Assembly: GCA_905331475.1 (NCBI GenBank)
Contig: CAJNYU010003364.1
Span: 124,001-188,000, forward strand
Origin: Rotaria socialis
Taxonomy: Eukaryota > Rotifera > Eurotatoria > Philodinida > Philodinidae
DNA length: 64,000 nt
Reading direction: 5' to 3'
The notes under the pieces: generated by a model
Seen by the model: the letters and a program-made list of their open reading frames with translations, nothing else
The model's database searches: none
Told to the model about the DNA's origin: nothing
In this document: positions 1-12,328 of the stretch, one piece after another
How positions within the stretch are numbered: the stretch's first letter is position 1
Layout: every line of letters begins with the position of its first letter
Position numbers and translations under genes: made by a program

Positions 1-240
1 CTGCTTTCTTGTAAATAAATATGTGGAAAAAAGATAAACGAGAAAAAATTTGTTTTTCTAGTCGTAACTTTTTACATTCATAGCTTCCAATTTCAAAGTT
101 AATGTCCTTGGGGAAAATTATTTCATGGTTTGCCTATCACTCATCATCGCTATCGTCATAATTGTTTTGAATGTATATATTGATATTGCGAGCTTTTGCT
201 CTCCTGGATGCATGAAAAAGTTTTCAACAATATCATCTAA

Positions 241-400
241 ATGAAAATAGATCAATGTAAAAAATAGTTCGAACTTAAAGAGAAAATAAATTGATATGAA
301 AGAGAATATAAATTAATAGAAAAGAGAAAATAGTTTGAACCTAAAGTGAAAATAGATCCATATAAAAGAGAAAATAAATTGGTATAAAGGAGAAACTAGA
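241..400. repeat. degenerate A-rich tandem repeat
   Basis: Variants of GAGAAAATAAATTGATAT and GAAAATAGATCAAT recur about every 25-45 bases, interleaved with two copies of a segment like AATAGTTTGAACCTAAAG. This is a diverged minisatellite-like array with no coding potential. Confidence 0.6.
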
Positions 401-635
401 TGATTGCCTTTGGTAGGCTTTATCCAGCCTACAAATACATTAAAATCGTGTACAAAGTCGAAAAGAAAATTTCCAGGGAGAAAGCTATAACGCAAAAAAA
501 AATTTGAGCGCGGGTGGGGTGGGGTAATTCTCCGGTCATCATAAACTATGAACCACATAACTATATATATATATATACATCACTAAGGGCATCTGACACT
601 ACATAATATTTATTTCGAATCGTTCGTTGCATTGG

Positions 636-656
636 ACACTGTCAAATTGACAGTGT
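636..656. repeat. 21-bp perfect palindrome
   Basis: ACACTGTCAA, one central A, then TTGACAGTGT. It is followed by diverged inverted matches of the type AACCGAAC and GTTCGGTTT (about 670-730). This could be the end of a decayed miniature inverted-repeat element or a protein-binding palindrome; no gene start lies close by. Confidence 0.4.
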
Positions 657-2263
657 ATCATTATAACAAAGAACCGAACCGAATCAGTTTCAAAAGCTAC
701 AAAACGAGCCGATCGATTCTGTTCGGTTTACAAATTGAGTCGAGACCATTCTTAGTCTAAGCAACATCATAAAATTCTATATTGTTTAATTATTTCTGAC
801 TTTCTATTATGTAATCGTAATTTTAATGAAAACTATTCACATCAGATGTAGACTGGTAAGAAAACCTGTCACTTGTACAATAAAGTCCATACCTTATTGA
901 TGAATTCGAGCAAGAACTATTCACAATGGATTCCATCCGAGAGAAAACTTGCAAGATGAAAAGAAATGGAAGATATCAATTTAGTCAACAAACATGTAAC
1001 TATGAAGGTATCTTTCATAACCATTCTTTCAAGGTAAACTCTATCGACATACAACTAGTGCTAGTATTTCGAAACTTCTGATAATATGTCGAATGTAGCA
1101 TATCAATTGTTAGAAAGACAAAACTTGATTTGCTTGATAATTTCGAATGCTATCCTGTTGCATATCAGCCGAGTAGTGCTTCAATATTGTATTGATCATT
1201 GCAAAGCATTCATACTATTTTTTCAAGTGTTTTCAAAACGGAAACGTTATATAAATTGTGGAATGACATTTAGACTCGTTCGTATATGAATTGAGAAAGC
1301 TTTCTCATAATTCTACTAAGATATAACAATGTTACGTTGACTAATTTAACTCTATCCAATGCATGTACGAGCAACATCATTCGTTTACGACGTCATTTTC
1401 CAAAGTAAAACTGTTGATAGTATATCTAGGGTCAGATCTTTTTATTTTAGCTCATATTCATCTAATAGATATATATTGCATTACCGTAGATATTTCTGAA
1501 AATCATAGTTCCGAAGAGCTATTATTTGTCAATCTAGCATGTATAATTTGATCTAAAAACGTCATAAGTTTTCTTTCATTGAATTTCGTTTGTTGATGCT
1601 GCAAGTTAAGGAGTATTGTTGAAAATTTGAGAATCTATTTAGCAAGAAACTCTTCAGATGAAGAGGATCTATTTGTCGGGTTTGACAAAAAATAAAGTGT
1701 GTTTATTCTTATCGAAATAAGAGCGATTTTGAGATAAAAAAATCTTTGTAGAACTGAACTTATATTTCCCTAAACTAATTCAAAAAGCTATAAGTCATTG
1801 TTGAGCACTACCTAATAATAGCAGAACAAGAAATTTCAATCTAGAATAAGAATGAATCCTCGAAAAATCAACTAACTTTTGGTAACTAATCTTTGCAATC
1901 TAATCTTGCGAGAAAATCAAGTACTCTACAAATATTATAATCTTAGAGAATTATTAACAATTTATTGCTTGTATGAATTATCATTGTATACTTACTGAGG
2001 CACGAGCTTAAAGAACCAATTTTTTCTAATACATATTCATAGTTTAAGAGCCTATTCAAAAAGCAACAAGAGAATTTGCACTCTGAAAAGTAGATAGCAA
2101 CGCTCTGATTTTATTCATATAGATCTAGATTGTTTTTACTATACGAGTTGCTGTTTGCTTTTTTTGCATTTCAATGACGTGTACTACTTGAATCAAGAAA
2201 CTGATGTTTGTTAAACATCTTCAAATAATTAGACTATAAATTCATGCGATTCCATTTATTTAG

Positions 2264-5200
2264 ATTCAATTTCGACCGAAAAAACTCGAAATCGAGAGAT
2301 CGGAAGACAAACGAGTCGGTGACAACAATGACTGTAAAAAGATATTTAGGCGATCGATTTTACCAGCAGAATTAATTGATCGAGCAGCTATATTCACAGT
2401 TGATCGATTAGGTTTTAGTGTTTATATTTGTGTCAAAGGAAATGCTCATGAATATACACGAATCGCATCCACCGGTAAATAATTATTGATTGTCTTCTTT
2501 TAGGAGAAAAATTTTATAATATAATAGGTGAAAATCGATATCAAATCGATCGTATACCATCGACAAATAAAGATTGTCCAATTTTTTCTACAATATGTTT
2601 ACATACATTGGTTAAAACTAATCGCTCAAATAACCATTTAACGGATTACGACAAATATTCTTCACTTGAACAAGTGAAGCGGTTGTTCAAATATTTAGTT
2701 GATTTTTTCTATTCAAATCAAATATCTGTTTGTTTTGCATCGATTAAATGTGATCGAGGCTGCTTAACAAACATTCCAGCGTTATCAAAACTGTTTAAAA
2801 CTCCAATACAAATTTATGCATTTACAATGTTAAAAAATGTTGGTTATTCAATTGAACAAAAAATATTCCAGCAGAAAATATTTTGCCAATCATTACTTCG
2901 AATATCGGATAATGATGATGATAAATTTTATCGTCTATGCCTTTATTTATTTCGGCGAGCAAGTGAATATCATTTTTTAAATGTAAGTAATTAATCAAAA
3001 TAAATTATAATGTTGTTTTCGGTTTTACTTTATTGGATATTTTAGCTTGAAAATGAATTACACGAGGCTTTCAGAGAATATGCTAATCAAGTGGAACAAT
3101 GTGTTGCAATCAATGAAAAAATGGCAACGATTTTATCACCACCAAGAGAAAAGTATTTTATTTTAGATTTCTTCTAAGAAATTTTAGACACACGAACGAA
3201 CACTTATTTAATTGTCCAAGAGCTTTAGAATTTGAACTTTTTGCATAAGTTAGAGTTCAGTCAAGTATGAAAACTCTCAAAAGAGCAAATCTCCCATTAG
3301 ATCTTTTCTTCAGAGTTATAGACATTCTATTGGAGTTTCTACCCATCGCATGGTATGCATGAGGAAAAATAGTGAATGACAACATTTCGATCTCACACTC
3401 AGTCCCACGACAAATCTGTTTGCCAATAGGATACCCTGACGATCTCAATCCAAAAATAATTTTTACATTTATGAGATATCCCAACTTCAAGTAGCACACG
3501 AATTTCACGAAGATATTAAACTGTTTTGTAGTTTAAAACTTGTATATCTTAGAAATGCAACATTATTTTGAACTGAAATTTCCCGAGTATTCTGTTGACA
3601 AATAGACCTGTCTTCCGATAGAAACTAAGTAAAAAGCGCTAATAGACAAGATTTTTCTTGATTTTTAGTTATGCTTATGTTCCATCAATACGTGTAACAC
3701 CAACAACAATTCAAGTTCAACCTTTAAAACTTGTCAAGCTTCATCGTGTTATTCGAGAAAGAAAATTCGATGATCCAATGAGTTATGCACTTGTTGAAAT
3801 ACGCGATGAAGCTAATAAAGCTTTATATGCACGTGATTTTCGGTCATTGAGAAAAACATTTAAACAAATACTTACTGATGGTATTCAAACAAATAAAATT
3901 CATTATCGATATTTACATCATTCAATGTCACAAGTTAAAGAAAAACAATTTTGGTTTCTTAATTCTCGTTATTCATTAGCAGATGTGCTATCATGGATGG
4001 GGAATTTTGACAATGAACGTGTTGTAGCCAAACATGCTGCACGCATAGCTCAATGCTTTACATCAACTGAACCATCGATACGAGTATAGAAATATATTGA
4101 AAAATTTATATTAAAATCAACTTTTTCTATCTATAGATTCCAGCTGAACATGTTAAATATATTTCCGACATTGAAACACCAGATAAGCAATATTGTTTTA
4201 CTGATGGTGTTGGCACTGTGTCACCGACGTTTTGCAAAATGGTTTGTTAAGAAACTTGTAGTATGCGAATAAAATGACATATTAAATATTTAGGTTCAAA
4301 AAGAATTAGGAAGACGTTTTATGCCAAGTGTATTACAAATTCGATATGGTGGTTGTAAAGGTTAGACGAAATTCTTCTTCATTTCGATTTGTTTCATATA
4401 GATTGTTTTGTTTTTCTAGGAACTGTTTCAGTTGATCCACGCCTTGAAAATCAACCACAACAACTTGTTATTCGTGAGTCTATGCGTAAATTTACAAGTG
4501 ATCATGATCAATTAGAAATTTGTAAAGTTTCTTCACCACGTGTGTTATACTCTAAAATTCATTTAAAAACTAAAATCTGCTTATTGTTTTCTCTTCTTTT
4601 CAGGCGCACTTTACTTAAATCGTCAAGCTATTCTTCTTTTATCTAGTCGCGGTATACCTGACTCACATTTTCTTGTTTTACAGAATGAAAATCATCTATG
4701 GCTTGTACAATCCTTACTGAGTTCATCAATCGCATTCGAGCTACTAAACGATCGTGTTGGCTCAACATATTTCAATTTTCGTGATATAGCTAAAGATATT
4801 AATCTTGTCGAAGAACCATTTTTTTTACAACTTATTGTCACATCTGGTCATGATTGTGTATCGAAATTTCAACAACGTGCTAAAATAAAAACAGCCAAAA
4901 ATAAAGCAAGAAATATGTTTGGCATTGTCGATGAGTATGGCGTACTTGAATATGGTCAAGTATTTATACAATATAATCATATAAATGATGAAAAATTAGA
5001 TGTGACGGATAAACCATCGAACGTACCACCAACAATTTTAGATAATACTAAAGTTGTCATTACTAAAAATCCTTGTTATCATCCAGGAGATTTAAGAACA
5101 TTTATAGCTGTAGATAGAAAAGAATTAAGACATCTTGTCGATGTTGTTGTGTTTCCACAAAAAGGTCATCGGCCACATCCAAATGAAATATCAGGAAGTG

Positions 5201-7182
5201 ATCTTGATGGTAATTCGAATGAGAATTTAAATTAATAATAACTATTTGTTTTTTTATTGTATTGTATTGTAGGTGATGAATATGCTGTCATTTGGGATTC
5301 AGATTTAGTGCCATTAACAACAAATGATGAACCCTATAATTATGATTCACAAGATAAACCAATTAAACGTGATCACCCTATTGAACGCGATGATATAAAT
5401 GAAATTGTTCTTGATATAGCTGCTCAAAATCTAACTGGTGATATGTCCAATTTACATTTAGCACTAGCTGATTCATTGGGTACACGTGATACCGAAGTAT
5501 TAGGTCTAGCAGGTTTTATTTCACAAGAACTTGATGCACCCAAAACCGGAAAACATCCAATAACAAGTGAAGATTTACATTATTATCGAGTTAATCTGCT
5601 CAAAGAACGTTATCCAGATTTTATGATGAAAGAACGTTATAAATCGTATCCATCAGAAAAAATTATTGGTAATTATTTCTTAAGAAAATTCTCTTCATTG
5701 AAATAGATTTTAATTGATTTAGGACAATTATATCGATCGGCTAGACGTGCAATTATTCGATGGCATAAAGCTGCTCGAACTCACTGTAGTTTACGTCATT
5801 TAAAAACAGCACAACTTCACGATGAATCAATCGATGATGAAAATCTTGATACGCCAAATAGTAATCCTTCGATTGGTTCTCATAATTCATCGCCATGGCG
5901 ATGGCAACCATATGATAGCATGGGAACTAACCATGAGCTATCATTAACACTCGATCCTGATTTAAATCATCCATCATCGAAACATCATACACGATGGGCA
6001 AGAAATTTGTTTTCAGTGTATCGAGCACATCTACGCAATATTATTAGTGTATTTAATTATCAAGATGAAATCGACCTATTTTGTCGATGTGAAGCACTTG
6101 ATCAGCTGGCATCAGGTAAACAAGATATTAACATATCGGCCGGTCTTGAACTACAACGATTAATTGATTCGACACGTCGTCTTTTTTATCACCAATTCAC
6201 TCAATTAACTACAGATTCAACTTCAAAACCACCACATGATGGTCCGTGTACTCGTGATAAATCATGTTCTGAATGTGGAGAAATTAAATTAGCAAGAGCA
6301 GCTGCTTGCTATTATGTTTGCTATTCTCAAGCTGCTACTCTATCAACAAAGGCTCGTTCTCGTATTCTTAGTTTTCCTTGGCTATTCGGTACATTCCTTA
6401 CTGAATTGAAAAGAAGACAACAAAATCAAAATTCTTATAGTAACATTAATTATGTATCAAAGCATGTTGTGATCGGACGTGCAATGCGTAATGTAGCAAA
6501 GCGTTTAATTGAAAACAAAGAGGTAAAATTAAAAATCTTCTGGCCACCTTTTTCGGATAAGGCTCATCTTTTTTTGCGTTCAATAAATTCGACTTCGAAA
6601 AATAATTCGAAATTATTTAAACGAGATATAATTGAACGTGATCAACAAACAGATTCAATGTCTTTATCGAAAATTTTATTCATTGAGATAATGAATGAAT
6701 GGATACAAAGACAAAATATCTTTGGTGAAAGTAAGTTTTCTATCGTTTGAAAAATAGAATTACAGGCAATTTTTCTTTTTTTAAAAGCTTTAATCTGTAC
6801 AGATAAAAAACCACTTATTCGTGAAATTTGTTGGCATCAATTACTCATAAACTTTATTTTGAACTCAAATGAAGATGTTCTCAATGATTCATACAAATCA
6901 CCTGCTTTCGAACAATATAAAGTTGTTTTTCAATCATCGAATAATTTCTTAATGACTCAGCGTTATTTTGAACATATTAAATGTGAAGTTTCAGCATCTT
7001 CCATAAATTTTGATAATTCAATGTATGATTACTCCATATGCTTACTACGTCTTTGTTTTCATTTGGCACGTAATCAAAAATCAAACGAATATGCTTATTT
7101 AAGTGATTATCTGATTCATGCTTTACAAGCAATTGGCATTGAAAAAGAACTTAATGACGTGCCCATTGATATTGATACCTAG
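2264..7182 (+). CDS. RNA-dependent RNA polymerase, cellular (QDE-1/EGO-1/RDR family), first exon missing
   Basis: Copies single-stranded RNA into double-stranded RNA to feed or amplify small-RNA silencing. Eleven exons join in frame: 2264-2474, 2504-2982, 3046-3152, 3669-4083, 4137-4241, 4294-4360, 4420-4539, 4604-5209, 5273-5668, 5723-6730 and 6803-7182 (1,297 residues visible). Diagnostic blocks: YCFTDGVGTVSP at about residues 423-434 and the catalytic metal-binding loop DLDGDEY at about 701-707, in which all three aspartates are present. An intron (5210-5272) splits the catalytic-loop glycine codon. The RdRP core spans roughly residues 270-840; the last 450 residues are a less conserved C-terminal region. 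Upstream of 2264 the frame meets TAG inside a good acceptor (TTTATTTAG), so at least one 5' exon with the start codon is not visible. The 515-nt intron 3153-3668 is far longer than the others. Cellular RdRPs are absent from many animals but, as I recall, expanded in bdelloid rotifers. Confidence 0.93.
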
Positions 7183-8567
7183 TCACACTTACCGTCCGTT
7201 TCAGTTTCTTTCTTCTTCTCAGGATAATGCTTTTGTGTTTCTGTTTTCTTTTTTTTTAATATAAATAATGCTGCATAAGTTCGTATATGTAGATATATAA
7301 GTATATATGTTTCTGTAAAGTTAAGTGTTGGCTTGATAAACTCATACTCATAAAATCCCATGAGTGATATGATGTTTTATTGTATTTTCTTTTCTTTAAT
7401 TAATAGTGATATCTAGTGTTTTTCAAAGTGAAACCAGCTAGCTTGATCTGATGTGATGATCTAAAGAGAAAAAATGGTAAAAAGTGAAAAATACTGCTTC
7501 CAATTATATATATATATATATATGATGTCGATGTATTTCTCTTGAGTATTAATACCGTTGTTTCTGTGATTTTTTTCTGTTCATGTTCTTTTTTTCTTTT
7601 TTGTTTTTGTGATTTCAAGCATTGTGAATAAGATAAAAAAAATGAAAAATAGAATATCTTAAAATTAATTTCAAAATTGATCCAAGTGCATAGTATTGAT
7701 TTACATATAATTTGATAAGAATTGATTATAGGTTATTCATTTTTTTGATATTCATTAAGACTATTCGATTAGAAATGTCGTAATATTATCGTTACGAGTG
7801 GATATGAATCTGACTCAGTGCGTCGACGATTTCAAAGCAACTGTCTATTCACATAAACACCCACATTAATAAACGTTATCATCTGTCTTAATTTTATTTT
7901 CTGAAAATTGGAAAAAAAATACACAAGTTTTAAATAGAAAATTTTGTTAATTTCAAAGATAATTGTGTATCTCGAGAGCTATTTCTTTTGCAATACATGG
8001 CTACCGATCGATCATTATAAGTAGAAGATCGAATGTTTTATTAATCTAATACTGGTTTGCCACCCGAAAGTAATGCCTACACCATCAGCACATCTATTTG
8101 AACTTAAAGAAAACTATTATATTGATTTGAAAGAAATCTGAAAATTCAAATATTTTGTCAAGTAGATATAGCTGATGTGTTCTATGAAGAATATCCTGCA
8201 GACTAAATAATTGTTAGCAAGTCACTGGAAATGGACAAAGCTCACCATTCATTTATAAATGTAATGATAGTCGTTGATTATTAAAGATAATCTTTCTTAT
8301 GTTTGAAGATTACAAGCAACTGTTCTCGTTTAGAATTGAACTTTATTTTTAGCTTCAAATTTTTTAAATCTATACTATTGATTTATAGTTTGCTCTGAAA
8401 TTGCCATTGTCATAAGTTTCTAATGATAATCAACAAAATCAATTTTGAAATGTGACACACGCATACTGATTGATTTTTATAGATATATCAAAACCTGTTT
8501 TCTCTATAAGCATGTCATAAAATAAATAATACATCAATACAGTAGACTAGTGTTCATTCAAGTATTT
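7183..8567. other. intergenic, convergent 3' ends
   Basis: AT-rich region between the 3' end of the RdRP (+) and the 3' end of the neuropeptide gene (-). It contains a short TA microsatellite near 7505-7523 and pyrimidine or purine runs, presumably the two 3' untranslated regions. No coding frame with family resemblance was seen. Confidence 0.6.
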
Positions 8568-9064
8568 CTATTTTTCGAAATCGAATTCAATGGAACGTCC
8601 AAGCCGTGGTGCTGCTCGTCGCTCATACATCGATGATTCAATATCATCCGGGAATCTATTTTTTGTATCTTCTTCGGGATTATAATATCGACCAGCATGA
8701 GCTAATTGTGAAAGCCACATGTTAATGAAACGGCGGCCAATGCGTGGCGAGGCACGGCCAAGACGCGGTGCTGCTCGTTCAAAAACATGAGATTCATATG
8801 AAGGCGAAATAATTGGATAATAACCATTAGTATCAGTTGGTTTCGAGTCAATGCAAGAGCAACAAGCTAATTAAAATACATTCAATACTCAAATATTTAT
8901 AGTAAATATAAAAGCATACCAAAAAAAGTAGCCATTACGATTAAAAAGCGATATAACTTAATAATTGTCGATACATGTGAAGTAATATCTTAACAAAATA
9001 GATCAAAAATAGAAATAAAACAATAAATAGTAAACAAAAAAGATTTACCCGTTGACTTTGGCAT
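8568..9064 (-). CDS. PRXamide-type neuropeptide precursor
   Basis: Secreted prohormone of 127 residues in three exons on the minus strand: 9049-9064, 8920-8988 and 8568-8866. All junctions are GT-AG and phases close exactly. A hydrophobic signal segment (residues about 17-33, core LIVMATFFACC) follows a short N-terminus. The mature part holds two copies of AAPRLGR (60-66 and 113-119) and one ASPRIGR (67-73). In each, Gly-Arg supplies the amidation and cleavage signal, predicting AAPRL-amide twice and ASPRI-amide once. A fourth Gly-Arg-terminated segment, FINMWLSQLAHAGR (75-88), lies between RR and an acidic spacer. Basic residues precede each copy (ER, R, RR, RR). The C-terminal PRX-amide signature is that of the pyrokinin/neuromedin U/CAPA and small cardioactive peptide groups; which one it belongs to cannot be settled from motifs this short. 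It would act on a G-protein-coupled receptor, which I do not see in the window. Confidence 0.82.
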
Positions 9065-12000
9065 GATAATGAATATTAGGAAATGTATGGATGTGTCTAA
9101 AAGAATTTATTAAAGTAAATGATTTCTGTCTGAATTTATCTCTCATCCCTGTGGTCGAATTAAAAATATCGTACATGTAAATTTTTAAACTATATTCAAC
9201 AAATTTTTTTCTCGATTTCTGTAAATAATAGTTTCATGTACAAAATCTCTACTCTTCTTTTCTTTATCAATTTTCTATAATATACTCATCATTGCAGTAA
9301 GAAAAATAACGAATAATATCATATGTAGAAACAATCTTTCTTATTTTAGATTTCCAAGATCGATGATTGCCTATCGTGAAGATATTACTTTATCCTTTTC
9401 TTCTTCATTTCAATTCGAAATTAACCTATACCCGATAATTATGTATATATCAATTATGATATACGATATTCCTATAGTTAAATTCAGAAGAAAGCATGAG
9501 TATAACATAGAGATCGGTGACGTAAAATAAAAAGAAAATTATAAATATGTTTTTTAGAAAATCAATACGTTTATAGCAAAACAACATCGGAAATAACTAG
9601 AGAATACTCATTGAAATACACAAATACTTTCTTTCAAATAATTCTGTCCATCACAAGAAAAGAAAGATTCTCTTATTTATCTTGAATAATATTTTGAGAT
9701 ATTATTTACTCTACTATGTAAACAACAAAACACTACAAATTAATTAGAAAACAATAGTTTACAACTTTTACATGAAAAATATTTGTTAACATATAAAATT
9801 GAACGTCTATCCGGAGAAATGTAAACGTTTCGATCATGAAAGTGTGAAAGAAAAGTGATGCTAAAATCCTTCGACATTCATCACATTCTCTTTTTTTTCT
9901 AAAGCAAATACTATTATCGAACTTACCTATTACAATTAAAATTTTAAGAAATAAAAATTTACTTAACATCAAAATTTGATGAATGCTGCACTTAGTTCAA
10001 AAATAGAGTTTAACAAATTATATCATAACTGAATTTTTCTTAACAAAAGATTTCTATGAATCGTCTTAAACTATTCATAAAACTTTTTCTAATAGCTATG
10101 AAAGTGCCCTGTGAATAAAAACAATTGCGTCTTCTGATATCTTAACTTAATTTTCTAACCACTATACTAGATGATTCCTTTCATAAATGAAGCTTAAAAT
10201 AGACTACGTCGTTCAAATATAAATAACTATATTTCCATAATTTATATTGGATTTTATATGTATCCTTAATTATTTTCTCCTACTTGAACAAACTACTCAT
10301 AAATATAACTTTGCACAATCAGCAGGCGTATTGTAATATAATAATGATAACGTCAAATCTACCCCATTGTATTATGTCACAAGAAACATTACTTTTCTCT
10401 CGTCTAGAGCTACGCCTGATACATTTTTGGATGCGGTGTGTTCTCTTTCTATGTTCGTGTCTTATTAATACTCGAGAAGTAGAATGACTATTACACGTAA
10501 AAATAAATTCAGCTTTGTCTGTTTTAATGAAATTAATTAATCCGGTTTTATGATATATAAAATTAGAATTGGAGAATTCTATTGGCACAAGTTGCGCAAT
10601 AATCTCAATATAGTAGAGGAGTTTTAATTTGAACAATTCAGTAATCTAAAAGCCAGCTTATATATATAATGTCTATATCGGAACTTCAAAGAAATCAATT
10701 TTTTCTTATGAATACTAAGGAGAAATGTGTGAGAAAATACACGCATATGAACGAATGATTAGATTTTTTCCTATTTAAAAAATATATTTCGTACAGCCGT
10801 AACTCATTTCTGAAAGTTTTTGAACCATAAAACCAGCAAATATTTCTCCATTAATATTCTTTTTATATTGATATTGATAGCAGTAATATTCTTTGAATAT
10901 GACGCTCTTTTTTTCTGAAATGTTCTAGCTATAATTTCAGCAATCAATTTCATCGGATTTCTATCATTTTACTACGGCTATAATCTACTTATACAGCCCA
11001 ACTAGTGTTTACGAGATTTCTATTGAAGGATTTCAAGCGGTGATTTTTTTCTTGGTAATTGAAAAGCTTCACAATTATTTTTAGATATCAATGTTAAAGT
11101 CACTAAATATATACAAAAAAAAAGGAAAATTTCTTTCAACCGACGTATTTGTTATTTAATGAATTTGAACATAGTATAATATCTAGGGGTACGACAGCTC
11201 TCAGATCCAGATATAAATCATATGAGCGAAAAAGCTGTTCGAAAAGATCAGATCAGATCAAAAGATCTATTCCGACAGTTCTTCTAATCTGATCTGAACT
11301 GTTTGAACAGATCAGATCCATATATTCGTTCTGAAAGTTTCTCTGGTCTTTTCAGACACTTCTTTTAATCAAATCAGATCTGTCTGAACAGATCAGAACT
11401 AAAGCCGATCTGTAATACCCCTAATAACATCTATGTTAATATGAATGAGATTCATAATTATTTTTGACTAGAAAATATTATGAATTCATCCTCTATTTAC
11501 TGCGTAAAGAAATGTTCCCATTAAAATTTGGTCTGCTTTCATTAGATGGTATTGAAGAAAAATCAAAGCAAAACTATGGGTGTTTGAAAAATAGAGTAAA
11601 TGTAGAATCTTATTGGTAATCATAGAAGTAAGGTTTCATCTTGCGTTTATTTACGGATACGGTTATTTCAATGGCGTAAGAAGCAGACTGTTCCATTTAG
11701 CAATCAGTTAATTATTTAACGCTGCTTCAATCATGATTCTTTTATTCTTTCAAATATCTGTTAATAAAATGAAAGTTTGTCAAATTTTATTGGTTAATAA
11801 TGATATCAGAATTTGCAGATCTAGTCTTTTAGGTTAAGATAAAATTGTGAAATCTTATTTTTTTTAGAATGATTCTTTCGTAGAAATCCATCACAGCCAA
11901 AGTCTTCATTGATATTAGAGAAAATCAAAGGTACATATTTATTGAAATGAAATGAAATCGATGGAATAATCTTAAAATATATATGCGCCCTCTATGGTTG

Positions 12001-12328
12001 TATGTAATTGCATTATATTGCCATGAATCGAAAAGTAGAAGATTTAAAAGGTGATTCATTTATTGATAAACCATAAATAAAAAAAATGAATCAAACAACG
12101 TTTGATTGTAATGAATTTTTTTTCAATAAAATTAGACGAATCACTAGTTATGAAATTCCGCCTACCTAGTCGTACTGAGTCTTCACATTCATTTCCTTTT
12201 TCGAATATGATAGTCAAGTCATTGAATTGCGCAAACTATGACTGTGTTGATGAAAGTACAAGCATTCATAAGTCGTCAGTCATTTCAAAAAATACTACTC
12301 ATTTATTTAATTACTCTTGATTTTTACA
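9065..12328. other. 3.2-kb intergenic region
   Basis: No supported gene. Open frames such as 9733-9972 (-), 10284-10487 (+), 10319-10636 (-) and 12102-12320 (+) lack motifs, overlap one another antisense and show no splice continuity. The region contains a candidate miniature inverted-repeat element at 11184-11423. Confidence 0.6.
11184..11423. mobile_element. candidate MITE, 240 bp, rich in GATCTGATC / GAACAGATCAG motifs
   Basis: The segment starts with TAGGGGTA and ends with its exact reverse complement TACCCCTA. Between them the words AGATCAGATC, GATCTGATCTG and TGAACAGATCAGA recur in both orientations, so the interior can fold on itself extensively. There is no coding capacity. The target duplication is not obvious. 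The symmetry is seen directly; the mobile-element interpretation is inferred. Confidence 0.5.

Larger units (their letters stand above)
1..2263. other. AT-rich non-coding stretch upstream of the RdRP
   Basis: No convincing coding sequence was found here. The few open frames (for example 1086-1289 and 1363-1551, +) have no recognisable motif and no splice continuity with the downstream gene. The missing first exon of the RdRP may lie here or further upstream, but I could not identify it. The stretch holds a degenerate A-rich tandem repeat (241-400) and a 21-bp perfect palindrome (636-656). Confidence 0.6.

Noticed and set aside
1086-1551. Candidate upstream exons for the RdRP
   Set aside because: No conserved RdRP N-terminal text and no donor in the required phase that I could defend.
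10319-10636. 105-codon minus-strand frame
   Set aside because: Overlaps another frame antisense, has no motif, no splice continuity and composition typical of the intergenic DNA.
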